This document shows positions 28,401 to 35,090 of a stretch of DNA of 64,000 nucleotides, in pieces. Origin of the DNA: Prosthecobacter vanneervenii (GTDB lineage Bacteria > Verrucomicrobiota > Verrucomicrobiia > Verrucomicrobiales > Verrucomicrobiaceae); NCBI RefSeq assembly GCF_014203095.1, contig NZ_JACHIG010000004.1, positions 310,001 to 374,000 of the forward strand. Direction: 5' to 3'. The position numbers and the translations under genes are program-made. The first letter of the stretch is position 1. The number at the start of each line of letters is the position of its first letter. The notes beneath the pieces are model-generated. The model was not told where the DNA came from and made no database searches. It worked only from the letters and a program-made list of their open reading frames with translations.

Positions 28401-29050
28401 AACAAACGAGGGAATAAGCGTCCGAAAAAAGTTTGTCTATATAGCGCATGTGCTTCTGCATAGCTCTCGATGGCGATTGGATTTTCGCGATACCAACTGA
28501 TGAAACGGTCATGCACAAGATCTAGCTCGTCCGTATTTCCGCGCATTTGTTTAACATGCTTCTGAGTAACTCCCAAATAGTCTGCCACGCTCGCAAGTGC
28601 AGATCCCCGGTGTGGAGTTCCGCAAAAAATTATGCCACGAATGCTTTTGACTAACTGCTTGTGGTAATTGTCTCCAGCCCAGGCGCTAGCAACGATCAGG
28701 GATTTTATCAGGAGCCCCCCCATGCTGTGGGTGATGAAGATGCTTGGACGAGTGCCTATGCCTTTCAGACTTAGCTGCTGGACAAGATTCAATGCTCGTT
28801 TTTCAATGATCATCCCCGGTCTGCCTAGCTCCGTGAAGCCTGCTGAGTACCCGACGCTCCATACCCCGCACTGCGGCATCGCCTTAGCCAATTCCTCGGG
28901 CCAAAAGAAGTGATCTCTTGCTCCAGGTTTTCCGGTTCTCCATGTCGAATGAGATTTGCCTCCCAAGCCATGCACAAAAATTATATCCGCAACTCGATCC
29001 CCGCGGTCTGTATTTGCAATCTGATGTACCCCATCGGAATCAAGTTTCAT
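22454..29050 (-). CDS. Giant protein: alpha/beta-hydrolase, TPR-like helices, PIN-like domain, long unknown C-terminus
   Basis: A 2198-residue protein in one intact frame. Residues 20-265 form a serine-esterase/PGAP1-like hydrolase: oxyanion strand IIFVHGLGG (24-31), nucleophile Ser109 in ITHSMGG, GTPHRGS (144-150) and probable catalytic His238 (DADHL). About 300-920 is helical and TPR-like. About 945-1365 resembles the PIN-like nuclease of TPR-GreAB-C-PIN proteins: KYRFGHIP linker, then LFLDITSLLLAHRLGVL with Asp1020, SPNVPGLLLQEL, IEDRW at 1296-1300, then DVLYWLHKEEKISAAIFYGCL. The last 840 residues are helical with no family I recognise. No signal peptide or membrane segment. The gene is clearly A+T-richer than all its neighbours, with A/T-ending codons, so it was probably acquired. 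It stands alone. A conflict or defence role is inferred, not shown. Confidence 0.85.
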   Translation of the reverse strand: MKLDSDGVHQIANTDRGDRVADIIFVHGLGGKSHSTWRTGKPGARDHFFWPEELAKAMPQCGVWSVGYSAGFTELGRPGMIIEKRALNLVQQLSLKGIGTRPSIFITHSMGGLLIKSLIVASAWAGDNYHKQLVKSIRGIIFCGTPHRGSALASVADYLGVTQKHVKQMRGNTDELDLVHDRFISWYRENPIAIESYAEAHALYRQTFFGRLFPRLLVVPRTSANPNIGNIHDVDADHLTLVKPSLGSIVYEGTLRFINEIISAIPKSEIAPLSHDSLDQVIPSTPLLKLSTFDSFSSDLVIEREQSLRDVQHKISCGHLAAAETELRSIMARRGTWEPLPTATKAKTYRLLIEVTGNRQQNTDDARQILADAKLQCADQRFVTSEALLAILEGSEKEMLESYPVPLSEEEWRWKMMLLINCNRHTEAIKAISDPAAPFPINPALQSILTWAYLGLKNIEAAKTSNNLAIKNRPDSLGNLEAKAIIKYFDALSPHATGWLELGFPIPMEPECIKTNSEAKKLFEEAAGIFQDLAQRSDKGSFKQIKYLTWCLAAWCNLARTSHVNNSQARENASKIFEQIFLAVPTSSAAIHWALVANLPFDRKACEEALSSELNQGKIEAVEVFVQLLLDAQNELEAANILDHYADSYITSEAKRVWRYYRSQLAASLGQTDILSTLINGLDDENERGQLTALARKHDALKGRDAEECLRAYILLWEKTHKLTDLYSACEMHVNVKKPEFVIVHTKDLLEAFPSRMCLMLVLHAHVIAKKWQSCLDLIDKNHHLVPDLTADLDLLRIKCDSLYKTGRFSQALQNAGLIAQQTHDKEDRFSWFEFARKAGDREQMFNVANLAQADPNTPAEHRLYIADQVAPLNPEQAKSILESVATIPDSLNPSNAAQTFLVASKLGMEAKLDPTVMKTAVAPGGHLVAYSFDEMVKIMRENQRANAEAEEKYRFGHIPVHAYVNSVNRPISAIIHDACPPAVDGFFAPPTQLWSARIRHGRRHTFADPPKGEWKLFLDITSLLLAHRLGVLPILEKTTAEITLSPNVPGLLLQELARLKNHQPSREENSKELIKLVDAAKIGVTSQTQTEIDGLEWAVGMTVNWRRAFSAAVELNGVLIDFWPLDWETEPNRLLDVPSDFQKHLSGPRGLVQGMIEAGWVEEIEANKRILNNSTFLSHAPTIRLTNDSVIILDPAIAGCLIDVDLLHDLSSRCKVLITYQEQQTERTKLRHAKYRDEIIASVDQLQMHVKQQEEKRFRIGIASSLPSDEDNSALFRCMVDLTAASREEGTIFVIEDRWLNGFSDIEKAPIVGFLDVLYWLHKEEKISAAIFYGCLHRVRLGNAKYIPLIAEELLWQLRKSTNLHSKTLKESSELEVIRRYYAACLLDARAMQIAPNIDQGRTEITFSIHVHNVAVEVMADLWICESDTKIRYAKALWICQALVTDVGSLSARVINPHAQIAGFDRWLQDLFCIFCLRISSKMRLLEMPALIGDFASWLIAALKLHQSVYRHFFKSVRHMIKDMTKKCTSSKEKQYIAFLAKSVVSGLLPKGAAYLPFNADELKQLELINVQRFGSYLFNRNEAWEAIEKSMSGKVSMLTSVQDNKIDFKLTRLKTTSSRPVISFESETCETWSLSDKILMLLSPDASVRKKYLEQTGVILGFTQTSIKNSIKTIAATASPSVRVEQFVEWENSSVNHQFKQILQRWPDGNVYLGDLLDAARPQGTIPLLQHVGIGRSLVDSNDLHIALTQQSEIFISELGFVEAFSRYGSLPIKLPDLWRKALFALPQEELHTLLSMFEDPYSSPLHRLHLGCLLLHPDSPDQTNGLTLLRGLTGSNAKDIWNFFQSILSWSWRVLNAARQDLDTEMNLLLCSWLHAGLFHIHLSRPPESASLLSQIKDFESQPQQYFEVFNVVSTDVAKPAVFNARWMLAHVLPKVVPINDLPEWLANDMRKLYVGVLFQEPDSPLPKHSVMQLRSEWGNRLGSFLNPLDATFYEGWLKVEQTSFIDQSMLLSQLRALCTDVSVDDIASKLVMISGVCGLQVAPPSLHEDLSGVIQNISFNALKVTDPIRLWGIACFIFKQSNWFKPLDEDFWNKLLKSYLDEAQSLKDEHFSEHAIEAALTISFRTIDETKNAACFAENVVWIVRNWPLIAVDTWRQLSFNVLALPHTLQGALWPMLAELRALAGSDPTHRASA

Positions 29051-29338
29051 CCTAGAAAGAAGATCAAATGTCTATTCAGTGCAAGACCTTCTATGAGAGG
29101 TGAACAATCCCGACGAAAAATGGCGGATTTGAGAGCCGTGCGAACCCGCCGGAAGAATCGATTCGAGGGTCGGCGTAGAACTCTCGACACAGTAGGGCTC
29201 GCTATCGCGACTTAATTTTCAATAGGCTTAGAAAATGTTTATGGTACTCGTAATGCAGGGATTTGGACATGATTCGTAGTACGGTGCTGGGGCATCGCTG
29301 GAGCGCCGCACAGAGGACTTTGCGGCCTACTTCGGAGC
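29051..29338. other. Region between the giant gene and glpD
   Basis: No gene is visible. The first 170 bases should hold the promoter of the giant gene (reading leftward) but show no clear ribosome site: AGG directly abuts its ATG. Bases 29270-29335 look like a decayed palindromic element (CCGCA at 29314 against TGCGG at 29327). Confidence 0.45.
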
Positions 29339-30901
29339 TTACCCCTCCAGGATATACCCGCAGGCGAGTTTCTGGAAGCGGTCCACTTCGTGCCAGGTTT
29401 TTTCGGCGTCCCAGCCGAGTTCGGTGGCCATGAGGGCGCCGATGCGGGGGGCGGCGGACATGCTTGATTGGGCATCGAGGAGGAGGCTGCGGCTGCGGCG
29501 GGCGAGGACGTCGCCGACGGTGCGGGCCATTTCGTGGCGGGCGTGGAAGACGACCTCGGCGCAGGTGAGGTCGAGGCGGGGGTGGACTTTGCCGGCCCAT
29601 TCGGGCTGCTGGGCGGCGAGGGCCTGGATCTGGGCGGCGTCGCTGCCGTAAACGGCGAGGGGATCGTGGGGATCGAGGACGGTGGCGGAGCCGTGGATCA
29701 TGAGGTCGTGGGTGGTGCAGTGCTGCATGGCGAGGCCGCCGACCATCTCGGCCTGGTCGACGACATCTTCGGCCATGCGGCGGTAGGTGGTCCACTTGCC
29801 GCCGGTGATGGTGATGAGGCCGGAGTCGGCGATGAGGATGGTGTGATCGCGGGAGAGGGCGGAGGTGGTCTCGGCGTTTTTCATGGCGACGAGGGGGCGG
29901 AGGCCGGCGTAGATGCTGAGGACATCGGCGGGGGTGGGATCGCGCGTGAGGTAGCGGGCGGCGTGGGTCATGAGGAACTCGATTTCGTCGGGGAGGGCGC
30001 GGGGCTCGAGCGAGGCGTGGTGGACGGGGGTGTCGGTGGTGCCGATGATGACGCGGCCGTGCCAGGGGACGGCGAAGAGGACGCGGCCGTCGTCGGTCTT
30101 GGGGATCATGATGGCGGAGTCGCCGGGGAGGAACTCGCGAGGGAGGACGAGGTGGACGCCCTGGCTGGGGGCGACGATGGAGTCGGCCTTGGCGTCGTCC
30201 ATGCGGCGGATGTCGTCGACGAAGACGCCGGTGGCATTGATGACACAGCGGGCGCGGATCTCGTACTGCGTGCCTGCTTCGACGCATTCGGCCTGGATGC
30301 CGATGACGTGGCCGTTTTCCTTGATGAGGCCGCAGCAGCGGGTGTGATTGAGGACGATGGCGCCGTGATTGACGGCGGTGCGGGCGAGGTGGATGGCGAG
30401 GCGGGCGTCATCGAACTGGCCGTCGTGGTAAACGACGCCGCCCTCCAGGCCGTGGGTCTCGAGGGTGGGGAGGAGGGAGATCATTTCCTCGCGTGAGAGG
30501 TAGCGGGAGGGCTGGAGGCCGAGCTGCCCGGCGAGGGTGTCGTAGACCTTCATGCCGATGCCGTAGAAGGGGCCCTCCCACCAGTGGTAGCTGGGGATGA
30601 CGAAGGGGAGGCTGTGGACGAGGTGGGGGGCATTGCGGACGAGGAGGCCGCGCTCGCGGAGGGCCTCGAGGACGAGGGAGACATTGCCCTGCTTGAGGTA
30701 GCGGACGCCGCCGTGGACGAGCTTGGTGGAGCGGGAGGAGGTGCCTTTGGCGAAGTCTGACTGCTCGATGAGGACGACGGAGTGGCCGCGGGAGGCGGCA
30801 TCGACGGCGGCCCCGAGGCCGGTGGCGCCGCCGCCGATGATCGCGATGTCGAAGGGGCCGGTGTGGGCGGCGAGCTGCGAGAAGAGGTGTTCGCGGTTCA
30901 T
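29339..30901 (-). CDS. glpD: Glycerol-3-phosphate dehydrogenase (FAD, respiratory type)
   Basis: GlpD oxidises glycerol 3-phosphate to dihydroxyacetone phosphate at the inner membrane and passes electrons to quinones. The 520-residue protein has the FAD-binding IAIIGGGATGLGAAVDAASRG, GTSSRSTKLVHGGVRYL, the ATGVFVDDIRRMD segment, WHGRVIIGTTDTP and SGLITITGGKWTTYR in family order, plus the C-terminal domain. Length is normal. No glpF or glpK is nearby. Leu codons are mainly CTC, typical of minus-strand genes on this side of the window. Confidence 0.95.
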   Translation of the reverse strand: MNREHLFSQLAAHTGPFDIAIIGGGATGLGAAVDAASRGHSVVLIEQSDFAKGTSSRSTKLVHGGVRYLKQGNVSLVLEALRERGLLVRNAPHLVHSLPFVIPSYHWWEGPFYGIGMKVYDTLAGQLGLQPSRYLSREEMISLLPTLETHGLEGGVVYHDGQFDDARLAIHLARTAVNHGAIVLNHTRCCGLIKENGHVIGIQAECVEAGTQYEIRARCVINATGVFVDDIRRMDDAKADSIVAPSQGVHLVLPREFLPGDSAIMIPKTDDGRVLFAVPWHGRVIIGTTDTPVHHASLEPRALPDEIEFLMTHAARYLTRDPTPADVLSIYAGLRPLVAMKNAETTSALSRDHTILIADSGLITITGGKWTTYRRMAEDVVDQAEMVGGLAMQHCTTHDLMIHGSATVLDPHDPLAVYGSDAAQIQALAAQQPEWAGKVHPRLDLTCAEVVFHARHEMARTVGDVLARRSRSLLLDAQSSMSAAPRIGALMATELGWDAEKTWHEVDRFQKLACGYILEG

Positions 30902-31442
30902 GGGAGCATTCTAAGAGGGCGAGGGGTGGAGGGGAAGCGTAGAGTGAGGCGGGGATGCTGGGCCGGAGAGGGGGAGGGGGGGAATGACGAATGAGTAAAT
31001 CCGAATGACGAAATAATGACGAAACGCGAAGGGGGGCGTGGTGTGGCCGCAAAGAGGCGCAAAGAGGCGCAAAGAGGGCGCAAAGAGGGGAGGGGAAAGA
31101 CGGAGAGGGAGGGGGGAGACAATCGGACAATGAGACAATCAGATGGGGAGATGGGGAGATGGGAGGGAATGGCCGAAAGGGGGGCGTGGTGTTTGCGGAG
31201 ATGAGAGTGCGGGCAGGAGTGCCCGCATCACTTGCGGTGGGTGTGGCGGATGGATTGGCCGCAAAGAGGCGCAAAAAGGGCGCAAAAAGGGGAGGGGAAA
31301 GACGGAGGGGGCGGAAGGGGATGGTGGGAAGCCGGAACAACCGGGACGGTTGTGCTACGGGTGCATTCGGTGTTCGACAATTGGGGGCTGGATGCTAGCG
31401 TCGGGGTTCCCTGATTAACCAACCCCTTATCCACTGAATCTC
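30902..31442. repeat. Gene-free region with purine-rich repeats and a REP
   Basis: No gene is supported. GCCGCAAAGAGGCGCAAA followed by further GCGCAAAGAG units occurs at 31043-31089, and a second copy ending in GGGGAGGGGAAAGACGGAG lies at 31258-31312. The palindrome GCGGGCAGGAGTGCCCGC with ATCACTT after it is at 31209-31233; the same element occurs at 44013 and 44274. The FKBP promoter must lie at the right end but is not obvious. Confidence 0.7.
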
Positions 31443-31838
31443 ATGTCCGACATCGCTCTCGCCAAAGGTGAAAAATTTCTCGAAGACAACGCCAAGAAGG
31501 AAGGCGTGGTGGTGACCGCGAGCGGTCTGCAGTACAAGGTGATCACCCCCGGCACGGGCAAGAGCCCGAAGGCGACGGACACGGTGGAAGTGCACTACGA
31601 GGGCACGCTGATCGACGGCAAGGTGTTTGACAGCAGCTACCGCCGCAAGGAGTCGATCGAGTTTCCGCTGAATCGCGTGATCGCGGGCTGGACGGAGGGT
31701 GTGCAGCTGATGCAGGAGGGGGCGAAGTACCGCTTCTTCATTCCGTCGAAGCTTGCGTATGGCCCGCGTGGTGCGGGTCGGGATATCGGGCCGAATGAGG
31801 CGCTGATTTTCGATGTGGAGCTGATCAAGGTGAAGTGA
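31443..31838 (+). CDS. FKBP-type peptidyl-prolyl cis-trans isomerase
   Basis: A 131-residue cytosolic prolyl isomerase and possible chaperone. After a 25-residue helical lead (KGEKFLEDNAKKEGVVVTASGLQYKV), a single FKBP domain shows VEVHYEGTLIDGKVFDSS, the hydrophobic pocket VIAGWTEGVQLM and IPSKLAYGPRGAG. The lead resembles the linker of FkpA/Mip-like proteins, but no signal peptide is present, so this is the short cytoplasmic form. It is followed by a strong terminator, so it is a single-gene unit. Confidence 0.94.
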   Translation: MSDIALAKGEKFLEDNAKKEGVVVTASGLQYKVITPGTGKSPKATDTVEVHYEGTLIDGKVFDSSYRRKESIEFPLNRVIAGWTEGVQLMQEGAKYRFFIPSKLAYGPRGAGRDIGPNEALIFDVELIKVK

Positions 31839-31872
31839 GTTTGGTCTGGTTGCAGTAGTCTGCTTTCTCTTG

Positions 31873-31907
31873 CTGGGCGGTGTGTCTATCACGCCGCCCA
31901 GTTTTTT
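31873..31907 (+). terminator. Rho-independent terminator after the FKBP gene
   Basis: CTGGGCGGTGTG and CACGCCGCCCAG form a 12-bp stem (one G-U pair) with a TCTAT loop, followed directly by six Ts. Confidence 0.92.
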
Positions 31908-31973
31908 GTACAGGGGGCTTATGCGGTGCGAGGGTGGCAGGGACGTTTGGTTTTGCCGCAGAGGGGCGGAGAG

Positions 31974-32334
31974 GCAGAGGGGGCGGAGGTTTTGACTGGG
32001 GGGAGTTGGGGGCTGGTAAAAGATGGATGGTAAAAGATTTTGAGGTGCAGAGGGGGCGGAGGTTTTGACTGGGGGAGTTGGGGGCTGGTCAAAGATGGAT
32101 GGTAAAAGATTTTGAGGTGCAGAGGGGGTAGAGGTTTTGACTGGGGGAGTTGGGGGGCTGGTAAAAGATGGGGGTCAAAGATTTTGGGGATCAGAGGGGG
32201 TAGAGGTTTTGACTGGGGGAGTTGGGGGCTGGTCAAAGATGGATGGTCAAAGATTCTGAGGTGCAGAGGGGGTAGAGGTTTTGACTGGGGGAGTTGGGGG
32301 GCTGGTCAAAGATGGGGGGCAAAGATTTTGGGGA
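31974..32334. repeat. 72-bp tandem repeat, five copies
   Basis: Five head-to-tail units begin at 31974, 32047, 32119, 32191 and 32263; all but the first are exactly 72 bases. Each contains GAGGTTTTGACTGGGGGAGT followed by TGGGGGCTGGT. Units 1, 2, 3 and 5 share the GTGCAG start; unit 4 and the sequence after unit 5 share GATCAG, so a two-unit block seems to have been duplicated. Because 72 is divisible by three, open frames run through on both strands, but they are only translations of the repeat. Confidence 0.95.
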
Positions 32335-32377
32335 TCAGAGGGCTGCTAGGATGGGAGCGGGGCGTCGTTATGGGGGG

Positions 32378-33832
32378 ATGTGGATTCGATTTGCTGCTTG
32401 GTTGTTGCTGCTGGTGAGCGCGGGGTTTGCCGCGCAGCCGAACATTGTGCTGATCGTGAGCGATGATCAGGGGTATCCGGATCTGGGGTGCATCGGGTCG
32501 AAGCCGCTCATTACTCCGAATCTGGACAAGCTGGCGGCGGAGGGGGTGAGGGGAACGAGCTTTTATGTGACGTGGCCTGCGTGTACGCCGTCGCGGGGGA
32601 GCATCCTGACGGGGAGGTATCCGCAGCGGAACGGGCTGTATGACATGGTGCGGAATGATTTGGTGAACTTTGGTCACCGGTATGATGCGGAGGAGTATGC
32701 CGTTTCGCCGGAGATGACGCTGGGGCTGGATGTGCGGGAGCTGACGCTGGGCGACCTGCTGCGCAAGGCGGGGTATGCGACGGGTTGCGTGGGGAAGTGG
32801 GACATGGGCCAGGCGCGGCGCTACCTGCCGCTGCAGCGCGGATTCGACTTCTTTTACGGGCATGGGAACAACGGGATCGACTACTACACGCATGAGCGGT
32901 ACGGGGTGCCGTCGCTGTTCCGGGGGAACGAGCGGACGGAGGAGGACCGGGGGACGTATGTGACGGACGTTTTCCGCCGGGAGGCGCTGCGCTTTGTGAA
33001 CGAGCAGGCGGGAAAGCGGCCGTTTTTTCTCTACCTGCCTTTCAATGCGCCGCATGGGGCGTCGAGCTTTGGAGAGGGGACGAAGGAGGGGGAGAAGAAG
33101 CTGAGCGAGGGGGTGCAGGCGCCGGAGAAGTATGTGGCGATGTATCGGGGCAAGGTGAAGGACGAGCGGCTGGCGCGCTACTGCGGGGCGGTGACGTGCA
33201 TGGACGAGGCAATCGGCGCGGTGATGGAGGCGGTGGAGAAGGCGGGGCAGACGGAGAACACGCTCGTGGTGTTTTTGTCTGACAACGGGGGGAGCGGGAA
33301 CGGGGGGAATGCGCCGCTGCGGGGGCAGAAGAGCACAATGTGGGAGGGCGGGCTGCGGGTGCCCTTCATCGTGCGCTGGCCGGGCAAGGTGCCTGCGGGG
33401 CGGGTGACGGATGAGTTTCTCACGTCGCTGGAACTGGTGCCGACGCTGCTGCGCGCTGCGAACTACGATGGGCTTGAGGAGACGGTGGGCAAGGATGGGA
33501 GGCCCTCCTTCGCGCTGCGCGCTACGAAGGGCGAGACTGCAAGCAGTCTCGATGGCTACGACCTGCTGCCGGTGCTGAAGGGCGAGGCGAAATCGCCGCG
33601 GGAGGAGATGTTTTGGCAGCGTCGCGGAGACAAGGCGGCGCGGGTGGGGAACTGGAAATGGGTGGAGTCGGAGAAGGGAGGCGGGCTGTATGACCTGAGC
33701 ACCGACCTGGGGGAGAAAAAGGACCTGAGCGCGGAAAAGCCGGAGGTGCTGCGGAGGCTGAAAGAGCGGTTTGCGGCCTGGCGGGCGGAGATGGACGCGA
33801 CCGAGCCGAGGGGGCCGTTCCGTGACTACTGA
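32378..33832 (+). CDS. Secreted sulfatase (formylglycine-dependent)
   Basis: An arylsulfatase-family enzyme that removes sulfate esters, probably from a polysaccharide, in the periplasm or outside. With ATG 32378 the 484-residue protein has signal peptide MWIRFAAWLLLLVSAGFAA, then PNIVLIVSDDQG (metal-binding Asp29/Asp30), CTPSRGSILTGR with Cys69 to be converted to formylglycine, GKWDMG, and LSDNGG near residue 300. An ATG at 32351 would give a longer leader with two arginines. Near residue 377 the sequence FALRATKGETASS has no counterpart in the usual transition to DGYDLLPVL and is encoded by a REP insertion. No other sulfatase or maturation gene is nearby. Confidence 0.93.
   Translation: MWIRFAAWLLLLVSAGFAAQPNIVLIVSDDQGYPDLGCIGSKPLITPNLDKLAAEGVRGTSFYVTWPACTPSRGSILTGRYPQRNGLYDMVRNDLVNFGHRYDAEEYAVSPEMTLGLDVRELTLGDLLRKAGYATGCVGKWDMGQARRYLPLQRGFDFFYGHGNNGIDYYTHERYGVPSLFRGNERTEEDRGTYVTDVFRREALRFVNEQAGKRPFFLYLPFNAPHGASSFGEGTKEGEKKLSEGVQAPEKYVAMYRGKVKDERLARYCGAVTCMDEAIGAVMEAVEKAGQTENTLVVFLSDNGGSGNGGNAPLRGQKSTMWEGGLRVPFIVRWPGKVPAGRVTDEFLTSLELVPTLLRAANYDGLEETVGKDGRPSFALRATKGETASSLDGYDLLPVLKGEAKSPREEMFWQRRGDKAARVGNWKWVESEKGGGLYDLSTDLGEKKDLSAEKPEVLRRLKERFAAWRAEMDATEPRGPFRDY
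33506..33551. repeat. REP-like palindromes inserted in frame in the sulfatase gene
   Basis: TCCTTCGCGCTGCGCGCTAC plus GAAGG (33506-33530) matches the intergenic element at 58834-58858 at 22 of 25 bases. It is followed by CGAGACTGC-AA-GCAGTCTCG (33532-33551), a perfect 9-bp inverted repeat. The block keeps the sulfatase frame open. Confidence 0.75.
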
Positions 33833-33965
33833 GGGTCACGTCATTGATAATGAGTCATTTAAAATGAGAAGTGATCTCAACAGGGCAAAGGATGAGAACA
33901 ATTTCACAAATTGAGTATGGGACTAATGCAAAAAAGGTGCTAAATAATGGGCTCGTTTAAATACC

Positions 33966-35081
33966 ATGACCAGTGCTCCAGAGATGACCGCCGACAAGCC
34001 TCAGATGAAGATTTCCGAATGGAAAAAAATTGTCGCCCCCTTCCAAGTTCCCTCCGTTCCACGAGCCGTATGGCAGCTTGTGAACACGTTTGTCCCGATG
34101 GTGCTGCTGTGGTGGGCGATGTATGAGAGCCTGGCGGTTTCCTACTGGCTGACGCTGGCGCTGGCGGCGGTGACGGGTCTGCTGGTGGTGCGTGTTTTCA
34201 TCTTTTTCCATGACTGCGGCCATGGGTCGTTTTTCAAGTCGAACCGGGCGAACAGCATCGTGGGTTTCATCTGCGGGATGGTGACTTTCACGCCGTATGC
34301 GCACTGGAGCTGGCAGCACGCGGTGCATCACCAGACCTCCGGCGACCTGAGCCGCCGTGGCGACGGGGACATCTGGACGATGACGGTGAAGGAGTACCAG
34401 GAAGCCAGCCCGACGCGCCGGATGTTTTACCGCATCATCCGCAATCCGTTCACGCTTTTCATTGTGGGGCCGCTGGTGCTCTTCCTGCTGTATCAACGCA
34501 TCCCGTCTCCGCGTGCGAAGGCCAAGGACCGCGCCTCGGTGATGTACATGAACGTGGCGGTGGTGCTGATGGTGGTGGCGATGAGCTGGCTGTTTGGCTT
34601 TAAGAACTACGTGATGATGCAGCTGCCGGTGACGATGTTTGCCGGAATGGCGGGCATCTGGATGTTTTACGTGCAGCACCAGTATGAAGACGTGTACTGG
34701 GAGCACGGGAAGGAATGGGACTACACGACCGCGGCGCTGGAGGGCAGCTCCTTCTACAAGCTGCCGAAGATCCTGCAGTGGTTCACCGGCAACATCGGCT
34801 ACCACCACGTGCACCACCTGAGCAGCCGCGTGCCGAACTACTACCTGGAGCGCTGCCACAACTCGCACCCGATGTTTCACTCAGTGAAGCCCCTGACGAT
34901 CCTGGAGAGCCTGAAGTGCATCAACCTGCGTCTGTGGGATGAGAGCGACCGCCGCCTGATCTCCTTCAAAGAATACCGCCAGCGCTACGCCCAGAAGACT
35001 CCCGTGGCTGCGGCTGCGGCGGAAGAGGTGGACCCGGCTGACCTGCCGGCACCGAGCGAGGCTGGCCCGGGCCTGTCCTAG
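33966..35081 (+). CDS. Membrane fatty-acid desaturase (delta-12/omega-6-like)
   Basis: An inner-membrane di-iron enzyme that adds double bonds to lipid-bound acyl chains. The 371-residue protein has the three histidine boxes: HDCGH (82-86), HAVHH (118-122) and HHVHH near residue 279, with about four hydrophobic segments (38-58, 62-82, about 165-180, about 200-230). The pattern FFHDCGHGSF, HWSWQHAVHHQTSGDLSRRGDGDIWT and QHQYEDVYW is typical of bacterial DesA-like desaturases. The upstream 130 bases are A+T-rich and hold GCTAAATAAT, also seen before the ATP-grasp gene. The Ala/Pro-rich C-terminal tail is unremarkable. uvrB follows after 9 bases. Confidence 0.93.
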   Translation: MTSAPEMTADKPQMKISEWKKIVAPFQVPSVPRAVWQLVNTFVPMVLLWWAMYESLAVSYWLTLALAAVTGLLVVRVFIFFHDCGHGSFFKSNRANSIVGFICGMVTFTPYAHWSWQHAVHHQTSGDLSRRGDGDIWTMTVKEYQEASPTRRMFYRIIRNPFTLFIVGPLVLFLLYQRIPSPRAKAKDRASVMYMNVAVVLMVVAMSWLFGFKNYVMMQLPVTMFAGMAGIWMFYVQHQYEDVYWEHGKEWDYTTAALEGSSFYKLPKILQWFTGNIGYHHVHHLSSRVPNYYLERCHNSHPMFHSVKPLTILESLKCINLRLWDESDRRLISFKEYRQRYAQKTPVAAAAAEEVDPADLPAPSEAGPGLS

Positions 35082-35090
35082 GCTGACGCC

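Noticed and set aside
29202..30287. 361-residue Arg/Pro/His-rich minus-strand ORF within glpD
   Set aside because: Off-frame reading of glpD; composition is typical of the wrong frame in G+C-rich DNA.
31974..32334. 72-bp repeats considered as a CRISPR array
   Set aside because: Units are contiguous with no unique spacers, and no cas genes are present.
31919..32417. Repetitive ORFs on both strands through the 72-bp array
   Set aside because: They exist only because the unit is divisible by three; neither has a start with a ribosome site or a known domain.
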